Assembly (NCBI RefSeq): GCF_900141895.1
Contig: NZ_FQYT01000020.1
Coordinates: forward strand, 1 to 55,370
Length of the DNA: 55,370 bases
Direction: 5' to 3'
Origin: Parasporobacterium paucivorans DSM 15970
Lineage (GTDB): Bacteria; Bacillota; Clostridia; Lachnospirales; Lachnospiraceae
Under the pieces are notes generated by a model. It did no database searches and had not been told where the DNA came from. It saw only the letters and a program-made list of their open reading frames with translations. Both the position numbers and the translations under genes were made by a program. How positions within the stretch are numbered: position 1 is the first letter of the stretch; every line of letters starts with the position of its first letter. This document shows positions 43,329-51,556 of the stretch, one piece after another.

Positions 43329-44117
43329 ATGACTATGGAAAAAATGGTAATATTTCACAATCTGCTTAACGAGAACCACCGTCCGGCCATGGAAAGATGG
43401 TTCAGGCGTTCCCACGTACCGGATGTTCTTACCCAGTACCCGTGGACCAGCCGATATCTTTTATACCGCCCCGTTCCTGCCCCGGAGGGAGCCGTCAATG
43501 AAGGGCTGTACACTTACCGAATCCACGAAAACTGGGCCAGTGACATCAAGAACCGCAGGGGGCACAAAGGTCTTATGGGTATGACTCCCGAACCGGTTTC
43601 CGGCGCCATCAAGGCGGACATCATCCATATTCCTGCCGAACCGACGGAAGATTTTCTGGGTGGCAGTTGGCCATTTGAAAAGCATTCGGTTCTCCGGTGG
43701 GTAATTGCCTACCGTTATCCGGAAAATGCCGACAAAGAGGAATGCGACAGGTTTTTCCTGGAAGTTCAGGCAGAAGAAATCAAGAAAATGACTGGCCTGA
43801 TTCGTTTCTTCAGCCATAAAGCCATCGAATTCGAGGGAAGTGCTCTTCCCATTACTACGGATGACAACAAAACGGATGGCAGTGATAAACTGAAGAACCT
43901 GATGCGGCATTGGGACAGGCTGTCCGAATTATGGTTTGAATGCAATGATGACTGGACAAACGCCCTGATTCATAACCCGCCGTCATTCACAAAACCGGAA
44001 TGGGCTACTTCCGACTCCTTTCCATTCCTGAAGCCTTCCGATGATTTCATAAGCACATTCATCCTGGAGTCCCCAGACAATGATTTCACGAAAACATTTT
44101 CTCCTTTATACTACTAA
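43329..44117 (+). CDS. EthD-like dimeric alpha/beta-barrel protein of unknown function
   Basis: 262 residues with no signal peptide. The order VIFHNLLNE..MERWFRRSHVPDVLTQYPW..SRYLLYRP is like the first half of an EthD/antibiotic-monooxygenase-type ferredoxin-like domain, and WVIAYRYPENADKEECDRFFLEVQAEEIKKMTGLIRFFSHKA is a second copy, giving a tandem barrel. A conserved Trp/Pro-rich C-terminal tail (PPSFTKPEWATSD.FPF, FILESPDNDF) follows. Such proteins bind hydrophobic ligands or are enzymes of small aromatics. AAAGGAGG lies upstream of the ATG. It is a single gene with a strong terminator after it. Confidence 0.65.
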   Translation: MTMEKMVIFHNLLNENHRPAMERWFRRSHVPDVLTQYPWTSRYLLYRPVPAPEGAVNEGLYTYRIHENWASDIKNRRGHKGLMGMTPEPVSGAIKADIIHIPAEPTEDFLGGSWPFEKHSVLRWVIAYRYPENADKEECDRFFLEVQAEEIKKMTGLIRFFSHKAIEFEGSALPITTDDNKTDGSDKLKNLMRHWDRLSELWFECNDDWTNALIHNPPSFTKPEWATSDSFPFLKPSDDFISTFILESPDNDFTKTFSPLYY

Positions 44118-44125
44118 CCCAGTTG

Positions 44126-44168
44126 GGAAGAGATGCCGTATCGGCGGACCGGTACGGCATCTCTTTTA
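44126..44168. terminator. Bidirectional terminator
   Basis: AGAGATGCCGTATCGG/CCGGTACGGCATCTCTTTTATTTTT. It serves the barrel-protein gene and, in reverse, the converging ktrA gene. Confidence 0.88.
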
Positions 44169-44840
44169 TTTTTCTGTTTCTTTACTTTTCTGTGCCCGCA
44201 GCTTATTGAGGGCATCATTTTTACCGATTAAAATCATTGCTTCATCTTTATGGATTGGTTTATCCACGTCCGGCGTGATATCCAGTTCGTCGTCTCTCCG
44301 GATTCCGATTACATTCACTTTATATTTAGATCGGATATTCACTTCCTTCAAGCTGTGACCAATCCAGGAATCCATTGGATCCATCTCCATCAGACTGCAA
44401 GTGGAGGATAATTCCACCGCATCAAAGAAGTTATCCATAATCAGGTTGTTCGCAATATGTATTCCCATCTCTTTCTCCGGAAATACAACCAGATCCGCCC
44501 CGACTTTTTTAAGAATCTTGCCATGAAGCTCCGTCTGTGCCTTTGCCAGTACATAAGGGATTCCAAGTTCTTTCACAAGAATTGTGGCTAAAATGCTCGC
44601 CTCCAGATCTTCTGACATCGCTATAATGGCTCCGTCAAAATTGCTGATTCCCAATGAAGCCAGGGTCGCTTTATCCGTAATCTTTGCTTTCACCGCATAG
44701 GTTACAATATCCGCTATCTCTTTTATTTTATCATCGTCATCATCAACAACCAGTACTTCGCATCCGCTTTGGGCAAGTGTTTCCGCTACGCTCCGTCCAA
44801 ACCGCCCAAGCCCGAACACTACAAATTCTTTCTTCTGCAT
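44166..44840 (-). CDS. ktrA: Potassium uptake regulatory protein KtrA/TrkA type
   Basis: 224 residues. An N-terminal RCK_N nucleotide-binding Rossmann fold (FGLGRFGRSVAETLA, VLVVDDDDDKI, EDLEASILATILVKELG) is followed by an RCK_C domain (~140-215, IRSKYKVNVIGIRRDDELDITPD), the part that binds c-di-AMP in Firmicute relatives. It gates the channel subunit encoded just upstream. AAGGAAGGAG precedes the ATG, with 17 bp to ktrB. Confidence 0.92.
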   Translation of the reverse strand: MQKKEFVVFGLGRFGRSVAETLAQSGCEVLVVDDDDDKIKEIADIVTYAVKAKITDKATLASLGISNFDGAIIAMSEDLEASILATILVKELGIPYVLAKAQTELHGKILKKVGADLVVFPEKEMGIHIANNLIMDNFFDAVELSSTCSLMEMDPMDSWIGHSLKEVNIRSKYKVNVIGIRRDDELDITPDVDKPIHKDEAMILIGKNDALNKLRAQKSKETEK

Positions 44841-44857
44841 AATTGAATCTCCTTCCT

Positions 44858-46231
44858 TTATCCAACCAGAACCTTTTCTTCCGGGAGCTGTATCTTGCTT
44901 TTTCTGTCTTTACCTACTCGCAGTGAAAGCGCCATGGTTATCGGTCCGACCCTTCCCAAAAACATCGTTGCCATTATAATGATTTTTCCTGCTGTGGTCA
45001 AAGACATGGTAACATTTTTGCTAAGGCCAACTGTGCCAAGGGCGGAAGCCGATTCAAAGAGCAGATCCAGGAAATCCCTTTCTGTCACCACCGACAGGCA
45101 GATTGTGGATACAACCAGGGTCGATATGCTGAACATGAAGATTGCCAGTGACTTTTTCACATAGCCGTCATCCACTCTTCGTCCCAATATCTCGATACAT
45201 TCTTTTTTTCTCACACTCGACAACCCGGCAATAACAAGAATCGCAAAGGTAACTGTTTTTATTCCTCCCGCCGTTCCGGAAGGCGAACCTCCGATAAACA
45301 TCATTACGATACCGAATAAAGATGTGGCATTCTTCAAATCTTCCTGGGGAACCGTTAAGAAGCCAGCTGTCCTGAACGTGATGGACTGAAAAAAGGATGC
45401 CATGATTTTCTGACCGGTATTCATATTTCCGATTGTCATCTGGTTTCCGTATTCATTGATAAACACAAACAAGGCTCCAAACAGGATCAGGCTGAAAGTC
45501 GTTATCAGCACGATTTTTGTATGGAGGCTTAACTTTCGAAAGAAGAGCCGGATAGACAATTTTTCTTTCCAGCCGATTTTTATCTTCTGAATAATGTCCC
45601 ACCAGACCGGGTATCCAATTCCGCCGATTATAATCAGCAGCATCGTGTTGATATTGACAAGAGGGTTGGTCTGGTATGGGATAAAGCTTGCGCTCCCAAT
45701 AAGATCGATGCCTGCGTTACAAAAGGCAGAAACAGCATGAAAAATGGAATACCATACCCCGTGTACCAGCCCAAACTCCGGTACAAATTGGAAACTGTAC
45801 AGCAAGGCTCCAACCGCTTCGACCAGGAACGTTCCCTTCATAATCCATATAGTCAGTTTGACCAGGCCCTGCAGGGTCTCCAGATTATAGGCTTCCTGAA
45901 TCAGCATCCTGTCACTTAAAGTGATACGCCTTTTCATAATCAGAAAAATACTGGTTACAAAAGTGACCACGCCCAGTCCGCCAAACTGAATCAGACACAG
46001 AATCACAATCTGACCAAACAGGTTCCAATGATCTACAGTAACCACTGTTGTCAGTCCTGTCACGCACACGGAAGTGGTGGACGCAAAGAATGAATCTACA
46101 AGAGGTGTGAACTGCCCACTTTTTGAAGCAATCGGAAGAGACAGCAGAATTCCTCCAATGAATATGGCAAGAAAAAACCCTCCTGTGATCATCTGGGTTG
46201 TGGTTATTTTATGCTTTCGTATCAGTTGCAT
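44858..46231 (-). CDS. ktrB: Potassium uptake protein KtrB/TrkH type
   Basis: 457 residues with about eight or more TM helices in the four-fold M1-P-M2 arrangement of the Trk/Ktr/HKT superfamily. Selectivity-filter segments are seen, such as TSVCVTGLTTV near 53, SAFCNAGIDLIG near 168, ITFRTAGFLTV near 285 and SASALGTVGLS near 392. It conducts K+ (coupled to Na+ in KtrB) through the membrane, under control of the KtrA subunit downstream. GAGAGGTAG precedes the ATG. Confidence 0.92.
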   Translation of the reverse strand: MQLIRKHKITTTQMITGGFFLAIFIGGILLSLPIASKSGQFTPLVDSFFASTTSVCVTGLTTVVTVDHWNLFGQIVILCLIQFGGLGVVTFVTSIFLIMKRRITLSDRMLIQEAYNLETLQGLVKLTIWIMKGTFLVEAVGALLYSFQFVPEFGLVHGVWYSIFHAVSAFCNAGIDLIGSASFIPYQTNPLVNINTMLLIIIGGIGYPVWWDIIQKIKIGWKEKLSIRLFFRKLSLHTKIVLITTFSLILFGALFVFINEYGNQMTIGNMNTGQKIMASFFQSITFRTAGFLTVPQEDLKNATSLFGIVMMFIGGSPSGTAGGIKTVTFAILVIAGLSSVRKKECIEILGRRVDDGYVKKSLAIFMFSISTLVVSTICLSVVTERDFLDLLFESASALGTVGLSKNVTMSLTTAGKIIIMATMFLGRVGPITMALSLRVGKDRKSKIQLPEEKVLVG

Positions 46232-46293
46232 CTTTTCTACCTCTCAAAATTAGATGAACTTGATTATAATCCTTTTATAGAAATTTGCAATCA

Positions 46294-48096
46294 TTATTTT
46301 TTGTTGATTAATTCATTCAGCTCCATAAGGTATATCCACCTTTCCATTTTGCCCTCAAGGGCTTCCTGGGCTTCCTCTTTTTCCTTCATGCAGGCAGTCA
46401 GCCGGATGAAATCGGTAGCGCTTGCTGCAATCTCCTTTTCCAGGCTGTCTATCCTTGCCTCCAGCTTTGCAATTTCCTCATCGATGCTTTCAAACTCCCG
46501 CTTTTCATTGAAGGACATTTTGACTTTATCCTCCCCCATCCGTGGCTTTGACTTGTCCTGCCTGCTTTCTTCCCTGTTTTGTGCGGTTTTGTCTTCGGTC
46601 GGATTTTCCTCTTCCTGGAGGGCGTTCAGATAATCCTCATAATTGCCCTCATACTGGCGAATAACGCCATTGCCTTTGAACGCAAATATCCGGTCCGTAA
46701 TCCGGTTGAGAAAATATCTGTCATGGGATACAGCTATGACAATTCCGTCAAAGTCATCCAGATAATCCTCAAAAATGGCCATGGTCTGTATATCAAGGTC
46801 ATTGGTAGGTTCATCCAGAATCAGCACATTGGGTGCCTCCATAAGTATCTTAAGCAGGCACAGCCTCCTTTTTTCACCACCCGAAAGGCGGCTGATAGAT
46901 TGGTACTGCAGGGCGTCATCAAAGAGAAACCTGGTAAGCATCTGGGAAGCAGATATCGACCCTGATGCCGTCTTTACAAAGTCCGCCGTCTCCCTCACAT
47001 AATCTATCACCCGCATATTCTGAGGCAGATTTTCATTTTCCTGGGAAAAATATCCAATCTTCACGGTGCTTCCGATATCTATGACTCCACTGTCCGGCTG
47101 AATCTCTCCCATAATCATCTTCAGAAGAGTAGATTTTCCGCATCCGTTCCTTCCGATAAAACCGATTCTGTCGCCATTCAGGAAAATATAATTAAAATCA
47201 TTAATCAGTACACGGTCCCCGCAACTTTTGGAGAGTCCTTCAATTTCAATAGTTTTCCTTCCCATACGGCTTTTCAGGGAGCTCATCTGCAGGCTTTCTT
47301 CCTCTGCCGGTCCTCCCGCATCCCGCAGCGCCTCATATCTTTGAATATGCGCTTTCTGCTTGGTGCTCCTTGCTCTCGCTCCCCTGCGGATCCATTCCAG
47401 TTCTACCTTTAGAATGCTCTGCCTCTTCCTTTCGCCGGACTGTTCGATCTCTTCGCGCAGCGTCTTCTGTTCAAGGTAATCTGCATATTTTCCGTTATAA
47501 CTATATATTTTCCCTTTGTCGATTTCTACCACCCGGTTTACAATACGGTCCAGAAAATATCTGTCATGGGTGATCATTATAAGGGCTTCTTTCCTCTTAT
47601 TCAGGTAATCTTCCAGCCAGGCCGCCATTTCATTGTCCATATGGTTGGTCGGTTCGTCCAGAATCAGGATATCGCAGGGTTTAAGCAGAACAGCTGCCAG
47701 GGCTGCCCTTTTTTTCTGGCCGCCCGAAAGATTGTCGATAACAGCCCCATAATCCGGAAGTCCCAGCTTGTTCAGAATGTTTTTTGCCTCTCCTTCTATT
47801 TCCCAGCGGTTGTCGCCCGAAATATTCGCTGCAATCACATAATCATAAATCGTAATCCCCTTCGGGAACACGGGGTCCTGAGGCAGGTAATTGATTTTTA
47901 CATTACTGCCCTTTACCACTTCCCCCGCATCAAGAGGTTCCAGTCCTGCTGCCACCTTCAAAAGCGTGGACTTTCCGGTTCCATTGACTCCGATGATCCC
48001 AACCTTTTCTCCTTCATTGATGCTGAAGTCTGCGCTGTCCAACAGGATCCTGTCGGTATATGATTTTCTCATTCCATTTATTGTAAGTAAGTTCAT
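46294..48096 (-). CDS. ABC-F ATPase (Uup-like)
   Basis: 600 residues, a soluble ATPase with two ABC domains and no TM helices. Domain 1 has GVNGTGKSTLLK near 36, LSGGQKKRAALA and LLLDEPTNHMD-like ILDEPTNHMD; the linker region (KRQSILKVELEWIRRGARARSTKQKAHIQRY) is the P-site tRNA interaction motif; domain 2 has GRNGCGKSTLL near 318, LSGGEKRRLCLL and ILDEPTNDLD. A charged C-terminal coiled coil (~520-590) resembles Uup. ABC-F proteins act on the ribosome; this one could be a translation factor or an antibiotic-resistance type. The coiled coil favours Uup. Confidence 0.9.
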   Translation of the reverse strand: MNLLTINGMRKSYTDRILLDSADFSINEGEKVGIIGVNGTGKSTLLKVAAGLEPLDAGEVVKGSNVKINYLPQDPVFPKGITIYDYVIAANISGDNRWEIEGEAKNILNKLGLPDYGAVIDNLSGGQKKRAALAAVLLKPCDILILDEPTNHMDNEMAAWLEDYLNKRKEALIMITHDRYFLDRIVNRVVEIDKGKIYSYNGKYADYLEQKTLREEIEQSGERKRQSILKVELEWIRRGARARSTKQKAHIQRYEALRDAGGPAEEESLQMSSLKSRMGRKTIEIEGLSKSCGDRVLINDFNYIFLNGDRIGFIGRNGCGKSTLLKMIMGEIQPDSGVIDIGSTVKIGYFSQENENLPQNMRVIDYVRETADFVKTASGSISASQMLTRFLFDDALQYQSISRLSGGEKRRLCLLKILMEAPNVLILDEPTNDLDIQTMAIFEDYLDDFDGIVIAVSHDRYFLNRITDRIFAFKGNGVIRQYEGNYEDYLNALQEEENPTEDKTAQNREESRQDKSKPRMGEDKVKMSFNEKREFESIDEEIAKLEARIDSLEKEIAASATDFIRLTACMKEKEEAQEALEGKMERWIYLMELNELINKK

Positions 48097-48194
48097 TTTT
48101 TTCTCCTGCTTTTCTTCCTTGTATTATATCATTATACACACATAGTATGAATAATGGTATAATAAAACCAATTCAAATCTAAAGGAGGATGAAT

Positions 48195-48725
48195 ATGAAA
48201 GATGCAATAGACATTGCCCTGGAAAATGGTTTTTCACATGCTGCCGAGCTAAATGTGGATACCATTGAACTGAATCCAGAGGTCCGTAAGATGTGTGCCG
48301 CCAACACATGCCACCATTATGGCAAGAACTGGTCCTGCCCTCCTGCCTGCGGAACACTGGATGAATGCGGCGACAGGATCAAAAAATATAAAAAAGGCAT
48401 TATTGTGCAGTCTACTGCCCAGCTTGAGGACAGCTTTGACGTCGAGGGAATGGAAGAACTGACAAAGCAGCATATCAAAAACTACCGGTCGACTCTGGCT
48501 GAACTCAAGAAAAAATACCCGGACGTTTTATATTTGGGTACTGGTGCCTGCGATATCTGCGCTGAATGCACTTATCCTGACGAGCCGTGCCGTTTTCCGG
48601 ACAAGGCCATCTCCTCCATGGAGGCCTATGGAATGGTAGTCAACGAAGTCTGCAAGGCAAACGACCTCCCCTATAACTACGGGAAGGATACCATGACCTT
48701 CGTCGGATGCTTTTTAATCGGATAA
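48195..48725 (+). CDS. DUF2284 metal-binding protein
   Basis: 176 residues, Cys-rich, with CAANTCHHYGKNWSCPPACG near 36 and GACDICAECTYPDEPC near 118, arranged to bind a metal or an Fe-S cluster. The family is found mostly in anaerobes and its role is unknown. The ATG at 48195 is chosen since AGGAGG is 6 bases upstream; an ATG at 48189 would leave no spacing. It is a single gene with a perfect bidirectional terminator behind it. Confidence 0.85.
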   Translation: MKDAIDIALENGFSHAAELNVDTIELNPEVRKMCAANTCHHYGKNWSCPPACGTLDECGDRIKKYKKGIIVQSTAQLEDSFDVEGMEELTKQHIKNYRSTLAELKKKYPDVLYLGTGACDICAECTYPDEPCRFPDKAISSMEAYGMVVNEVCKANDLPYNYGKDTMTFVGCFLIG

Positions 48726-48774
48726 TCCCAAAAAAAGGACTGAATCCGCCGGATTCAGTCCTTTTTTTTGGGAT
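48724..48774. terminator. Perfect bidirectional terminator
   Basis: A long palindrome (AAAAAAGGACTGAATCC/GGATTCAGTCCTTTTTT, extended by AATCCC/GGGATT). It ends the DUF2284 gene on the plus strand and the ABC operon on the minus strand. Confidence 0.93.
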
Positions 48775-49343
48775 TATATGTATATCAAGTTCCCTTCCAT
48801 CTCTGCGGCTTCCTCCTCGTCATGGGTGACCATAACGACGGTTCTTCCATCTATGTTTTCCTTTACATAATTCATGACCTGACGCTTCCGTTCCTCATCC
48901 AGACCCTTAAAAGGCTCGTCCAGGAACAGGATTTCGCTTTTCGCCAGAATGGCCCTGACCAGAGCGACTCTGCGGCGCATCCCGCCGCTCAGCTCACTGA
49001 CCGGGTTATACAGGCTATCGCCAACCCCGACCTGAATGAGGTGATTGCGGATCTGGCCGTCAGGCGTATCCTTATGACAGACCATGCGTACATTTTCCAC
49101 GGCATCAAAACTCTCACAAAGACGGTCTTCCTGGAATACAGCACTTTTTTTGACTGGAACGCCCTTTATGCTGCCTTCGTCCTGCTGCTCAAAGCCCATG
49201 AGCAGATTAAGAAGAGTCGTCTTTCCGCACCCTGATGGACCCATGATGCAGGTAATCCCGTGTTCCCTGATGATTGCGGAAAAGCCTTTCAGCACCGTTT
49301 TTTCTCCAAATCTTTTCGAAACATTTTCGATTATGATATCCAT
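48774..49343 (-). CDS. ABC transporter ATP-binding protein (nitrate/sulfonate type)
   Basis: 189 residues, at the short end for the family. Walker A MGPSGCGKTTLLN near 33, Q-loop VFQEDRLC near 68, signature ELSGGMRRRVALVRAI near 122, Walker B ILFLDEPFKGLD near 143 and H-loop MVTHDEEEA near 172 are intact. It powers the importer formed with the permease directly upstream (its stop abuts this ATG) and the substrate-binding lipoprotein. Confidence 0.9.
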   Translation of the reverse strand: MDIIIENVSKRFGEKTVLKGFSAIIREHGITCIMGPSGCGKTTLLNLLMGFEQQDEGSIKGVPVKKSAVFQEDRLCESFDAVENVRMVCHKDTPDGQIRNHLIQVGVGDSLYNPVSELSGGMRRRVALVRAILAKSEILFLDEPFKGLDEERKRQVMNYVKENIDGRTVVMVTHDEEEAAEMEGNLIYI

Positions 49344-50156
49344 CTAACGCTTCCTCCTATAGGAAAAAAGAGCTCTCGCCGCATGCATGAAAATCTTCTC
49401 AAACAGAATGCTGATGACTACGATGACCACCGACCAGGCAAACAGTTCCCCCGTGTTCAGGTATACCTTTGCATTATATAGTTTCTCTCCGATGGATCCG
49501 TCCGGTATGCCTATTACCTCTGCGGCAACGCCTGCTTTCCAGGTCAGTCCCACTGCCATGCTGCAAGCAGAAAGAAGGTATGGTTTAACCTGGGGAATAT
49601 ATATATATCGGAACTTCCGCCTCCATCCCACGTCAAAGAGCCGGGCCATCTCCAGAAGCTTTATATCGGCGGCATGGAATCCCTGCAGCACATTGGTATA
49701 TATAATAGGAAGGCCCATCAGGAATGCGATGAAAACCGCCAAGTTGCGGGCATTTAGCCATATAAGGCACAGAATGATGAAGGAGGCTACCGGAGTAGCC
49801 TTTACAACGGCCATATAGGGCTGGAGCATGACCCCGATAACGCGGAAACGCCCCGCAGCAAATGCGAGGATCGTTCCCAAAAATAATGCTAGAAAAAAAC
49901 CAATTTCTATTCTCAAGAAGGTAAAGGCAATGGCACTCCAGAAATCCACCGTGAAGACCAGAGTCATCAGTTTCCTGGCCACCACAAAGGGTGTCACCAG
50001 AAACAGAGAATTGTCCAGAAGCATGGCAGCAAGCTGCCAGACGGCCAGGGCTGCCAGAATAGCCCCAGCTTTTTCCAGCCTGTTACCTTTCAAAATAGAA
50101 CGCATCCCCTGGAAGCGCCCCACCGATGGCTTCCGGTTTCTGTTCAAAAAGGACAT
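49344..50156 (-). CDS. ABC transporter permease (SsuC/TauC-like)
   Basis: 270 residues with about six TM helices. The coupling-helix motif is visible in HAADIKLLEMARLFDVGWRRKFRYIYIP near 165, followed by LTWKAGVAAEVIG. The ATG at 50156 has GGAGGG 8 bases upstream, so the gene starts inside the substrate-binding protein gene and overlaps it by 74 bp; the next ATG (50105) has no spacing. The substrate is not determined. Confidence 0.9.
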   Translation of the reverse strand: MSFLNRNRKPSVGRFQGMRSILKGNRLEKAGAILAALAVWQLAAMLLDNSLFLVTPFVVARKLMTLVFTVDFWSAIAFTFLRIEIGFFLALFLGTILAFAAGRFRVIGVMLQPYMAVVKATPVASFIILCLIWLNARNLAVFIAFLMGLPIIYTNVLQGFHAADIKLLEMARLFDVGWRRKFRYIYIPQVKPYLLSACSMAVGLTWKAGVAAEVIGIPDGSIGEKLYNAKVYLNTGELFAWSVVIVVISILFEKIFMHAARALFSYRRKR

Positions 50157-51105
50157 TCAAATATCCCTCCATGGCAGTCTTCATTTCGCTGCCTTCCATA
50201 TAGGTGATATTGCAATACGGGATTGCTTTCTGGGCAACTGCTGCTGCCACAATGCCGTATTTCTCTACAAGAAGAGCTGCGCCTCCCACATTTGCATTAA
50301 CATATTCTGTGGATTCCTTATACTCGTCTAAAAATTTAGCAACCTGCTGTGGATACTGCTCCGCAAATTCTTTCCGTACTACCAGAACTCCGGTAATCAG
50401 CATGCTTCCATTTTCCAGCTTGTCCCATTCTTCTGTCATGTCTACAGCTATATTCAGACCGGCCACGCTCGACTGGGCCACTGTTACGAAGGGCTGGGGA
50501 AGCATTGCAATTCCGCCGCCCTGGGCAAGCAGTGCCACTACTTCTGTGGGTTCGGACTTCCATTCAATTGTAACATCTTTATCCGGATCCAGTCCATACT
50601 CACTGAGCAGATAACGGAGGGCAAATTCCGGTGTCGACCCTTTGCCGGTTGCATAAATGGTTTTTCCACGCAAATCTTCCATGCTGCTGATGGTATCCCC
50701 CACTTCAACTATGTAATTGACTCCAAGTGTGTTGACCGCCAGAAGCTCTACGGCTCCCTTTGTATTGTTGTACAGAACGGAGGCCAGATTCGCAGGGACT
50801 GCCGCAATGTCCAGATCGCCCTGTATCAGCTTTGGCGTCAGCTCATCGGCCGATGCCGCGATGGTGAATGTATAATTATTGAATGCTGTTTTCTGCTCCG
50901 CCGCTTCCATCAGCTGGACCATTCCCATGGAAGTTGGGCCTTTCAGTCCACCTACACGGATGTCTATCGCCTCCACGGTCTCCTTCGTGGTGGTTTCCGT
51001 CTCTTTCTGCGTTTCAGCTCCGGAATCCTTCTGACATCCGGACAGAAACGAAACAGCCAGAATTGCGGTCAATACTAATGTGGTTATTCTCCTTTTCACG
51101 TTCAT
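50083..51105 (-). CDS. ABC transporter substrate-binding lipoprotein (SsuA/ThiY-like)
   Basis: 340 residues. A lipoprotein signal (VLTAILAVSFLSGC, Cys24) is followed by a two-lobe periplasmic-binding fold of the NMT1/SsuA type (IRVGGLKGPTSMGMVQLM, DLDIAAVPANLASVLYN, LRGKTIYATGKGSTPEFALRYLL, MLPQPFVTVAQ). Family members bind aliphatic sulfonates, nitrate-like anions or thiamine precursors. It follows a TM1266-type regulator and lies beside a hydrogenase operon, so a substrate linked to hydrogenase synthesis or redox state is possible, which is inference. Confidence 0.88.
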   Translation of the reverse strand: MNVKRRITTLVLTAILAVSFLSGCQKDSGAETQKETETTTKETVEAIDIRVGGLKGPTSMGMVQLMEAAEQKTAFNNYTFTIAASADELTPKLIQGDLDIAAVPANLASVLYNNTKGAVELLAVNTLGVNYIVEVGDTISSMEDLRGKTIYATGKGSTPEFALRYLLSEYGLDPDKDVTIEWKSEPTEVVALLAQGGGIAMLPQPFVTVAQSSVAGLNIAVDMTEEWDKLENGSMLITGVLVVRKEFAEQYPQQVAKFLDEYKESTEYVNANVGGAALLVEKYGIVAAAVAQKAIPYCNITYMEGSEMKTAMEGYLNVLFEQKPEAIGGALPGDAFYFER

Positions 51106-51124
51106 ACTCCTTCATAAACCTGTT

Positions 51125-51373
51125 TTATTTGCTTTTTGATGTGACCGTTTTTGTGCTTACACCGCTGATCATTCCGATCTTTCCGGAAAGGGAACTCACT
51201 ACATCCCCCGGAGCCTCCAAAACAACGCAGATTATGGATATCCCTCTTTCTTTGCAGGGAATCCCCATACGGCCAATTATATATCCGCCGAACTGGTGCA
51301 GCAGTTCGTTGATTTCACTTGCAACCGAGGTATCTTCTACGATTATGCTGATGATTGAAATCCTGGATTCCAT
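51125..51373 (-). CDS. TM1266-type iron-only hydrogenase system regulator
   Basis: 82 residues of the small ACT-like/NikR-C-like family associated with [FeFe] hydrogenase genes (SRISIISIIVEDTSVASEINELLHQFG, YIIGRMGIPCKERGISIICVVLEAP, SLSGKIGMISGVSTKTV). The GRMGIP/KERGISII core matches the family. No DNA-binding domain is evident, so it may act by binding a ligand or partner. It is first in an operon with the SsuABC-like importer, preceded by a structured leader and terminator, and divergent from hydA. Confidence 0.85.
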   Translation of the reverse strand: MESRISIISIIVEDTSVASEINELLHQFGGYIIGRMGIPCKERGISIICVVLEAPGDVVSSLSGKIGMISGVSTKTVTSKSK

Positions 51374-51517
51374 TCTTTCTCCTTACCTCATCCGGACAAA
51401 AAAATCCGCGCTGCCGGGCGCGGATATCAAAGGGTGCAGACGTGCACCATCTTGTCAATTTCTCCGCCTTCCCAGCCGGGACGTACCCCGCTGCGTCAGA
51501 ACGATTCGATTCAATTA
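51374..51517 (-). ncRNA. Structured leader with attenuator, class not recognised
   Basis: Downstream of the promoter at 51524-51552 lies a ~144-nt leader on the minus strand. It contains an AGC-GGG-loop-CCC-GGCU stem (loop GUACGU), then GGCGGA, an internal loop, the hairpin GGTGCA-CGTC-TGCACC, and CTTTGATA-TCCGC. GCGGA can pair with TCCGC (P1-like), and that TCCGC is also the 5' arm of the terminator (ATCCGCGC/GCGCGGAT then seven T, 51398-51425). Aptamer and terminator therefore exclude each other. It matches no riboswitch class I can recall (not TPP, guanidine, NiCo or Moco). Confidence 0.6.
51398..51425 (-). terminator. Attenuator terminator in the TM1266 leader
   Basis: On the minus strand ATCCGCGC and GCGCGGAT pair around CCGGCA, followed by seven T, 25 bp before the TM1266-type gene. 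It lies inside a leader, so it must be conditional. Confidence 0.85.
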
Positions 51518-51523
51518 CAGCAA

Positions 51524-51552
51524 ATTATATTCCAGGGATTATTTTTTGTCAA
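51524..51552 (-). promoter_or_regulatory. Consensus promoter of the TM1266/ABC operon
   Basis: TTGACA (51547-51552), 17 bp, TATAAT (51524-51529) on the minus strand, a perfect sigma-A consensus. The start falls near 51517. Confidence 0.88.
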
Positions 51553-51556
51553 TTAT

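Noticed and set aside
51430-51500. Mini-ykkC (guanidine-II) pair of hairpins with ACGT loops
   Set aside because: The class needs ACGR tetraloops closing short stems; here ACGT sits in different loop positions.
51374-51517. TPP riboswitch in the TM1266 leader (CACCCTTTGA resembles ACCCUUUGAAC)
   Set aside because: The CUGAGA and CUGAUCUGG elements of TPP aptamers are missing.
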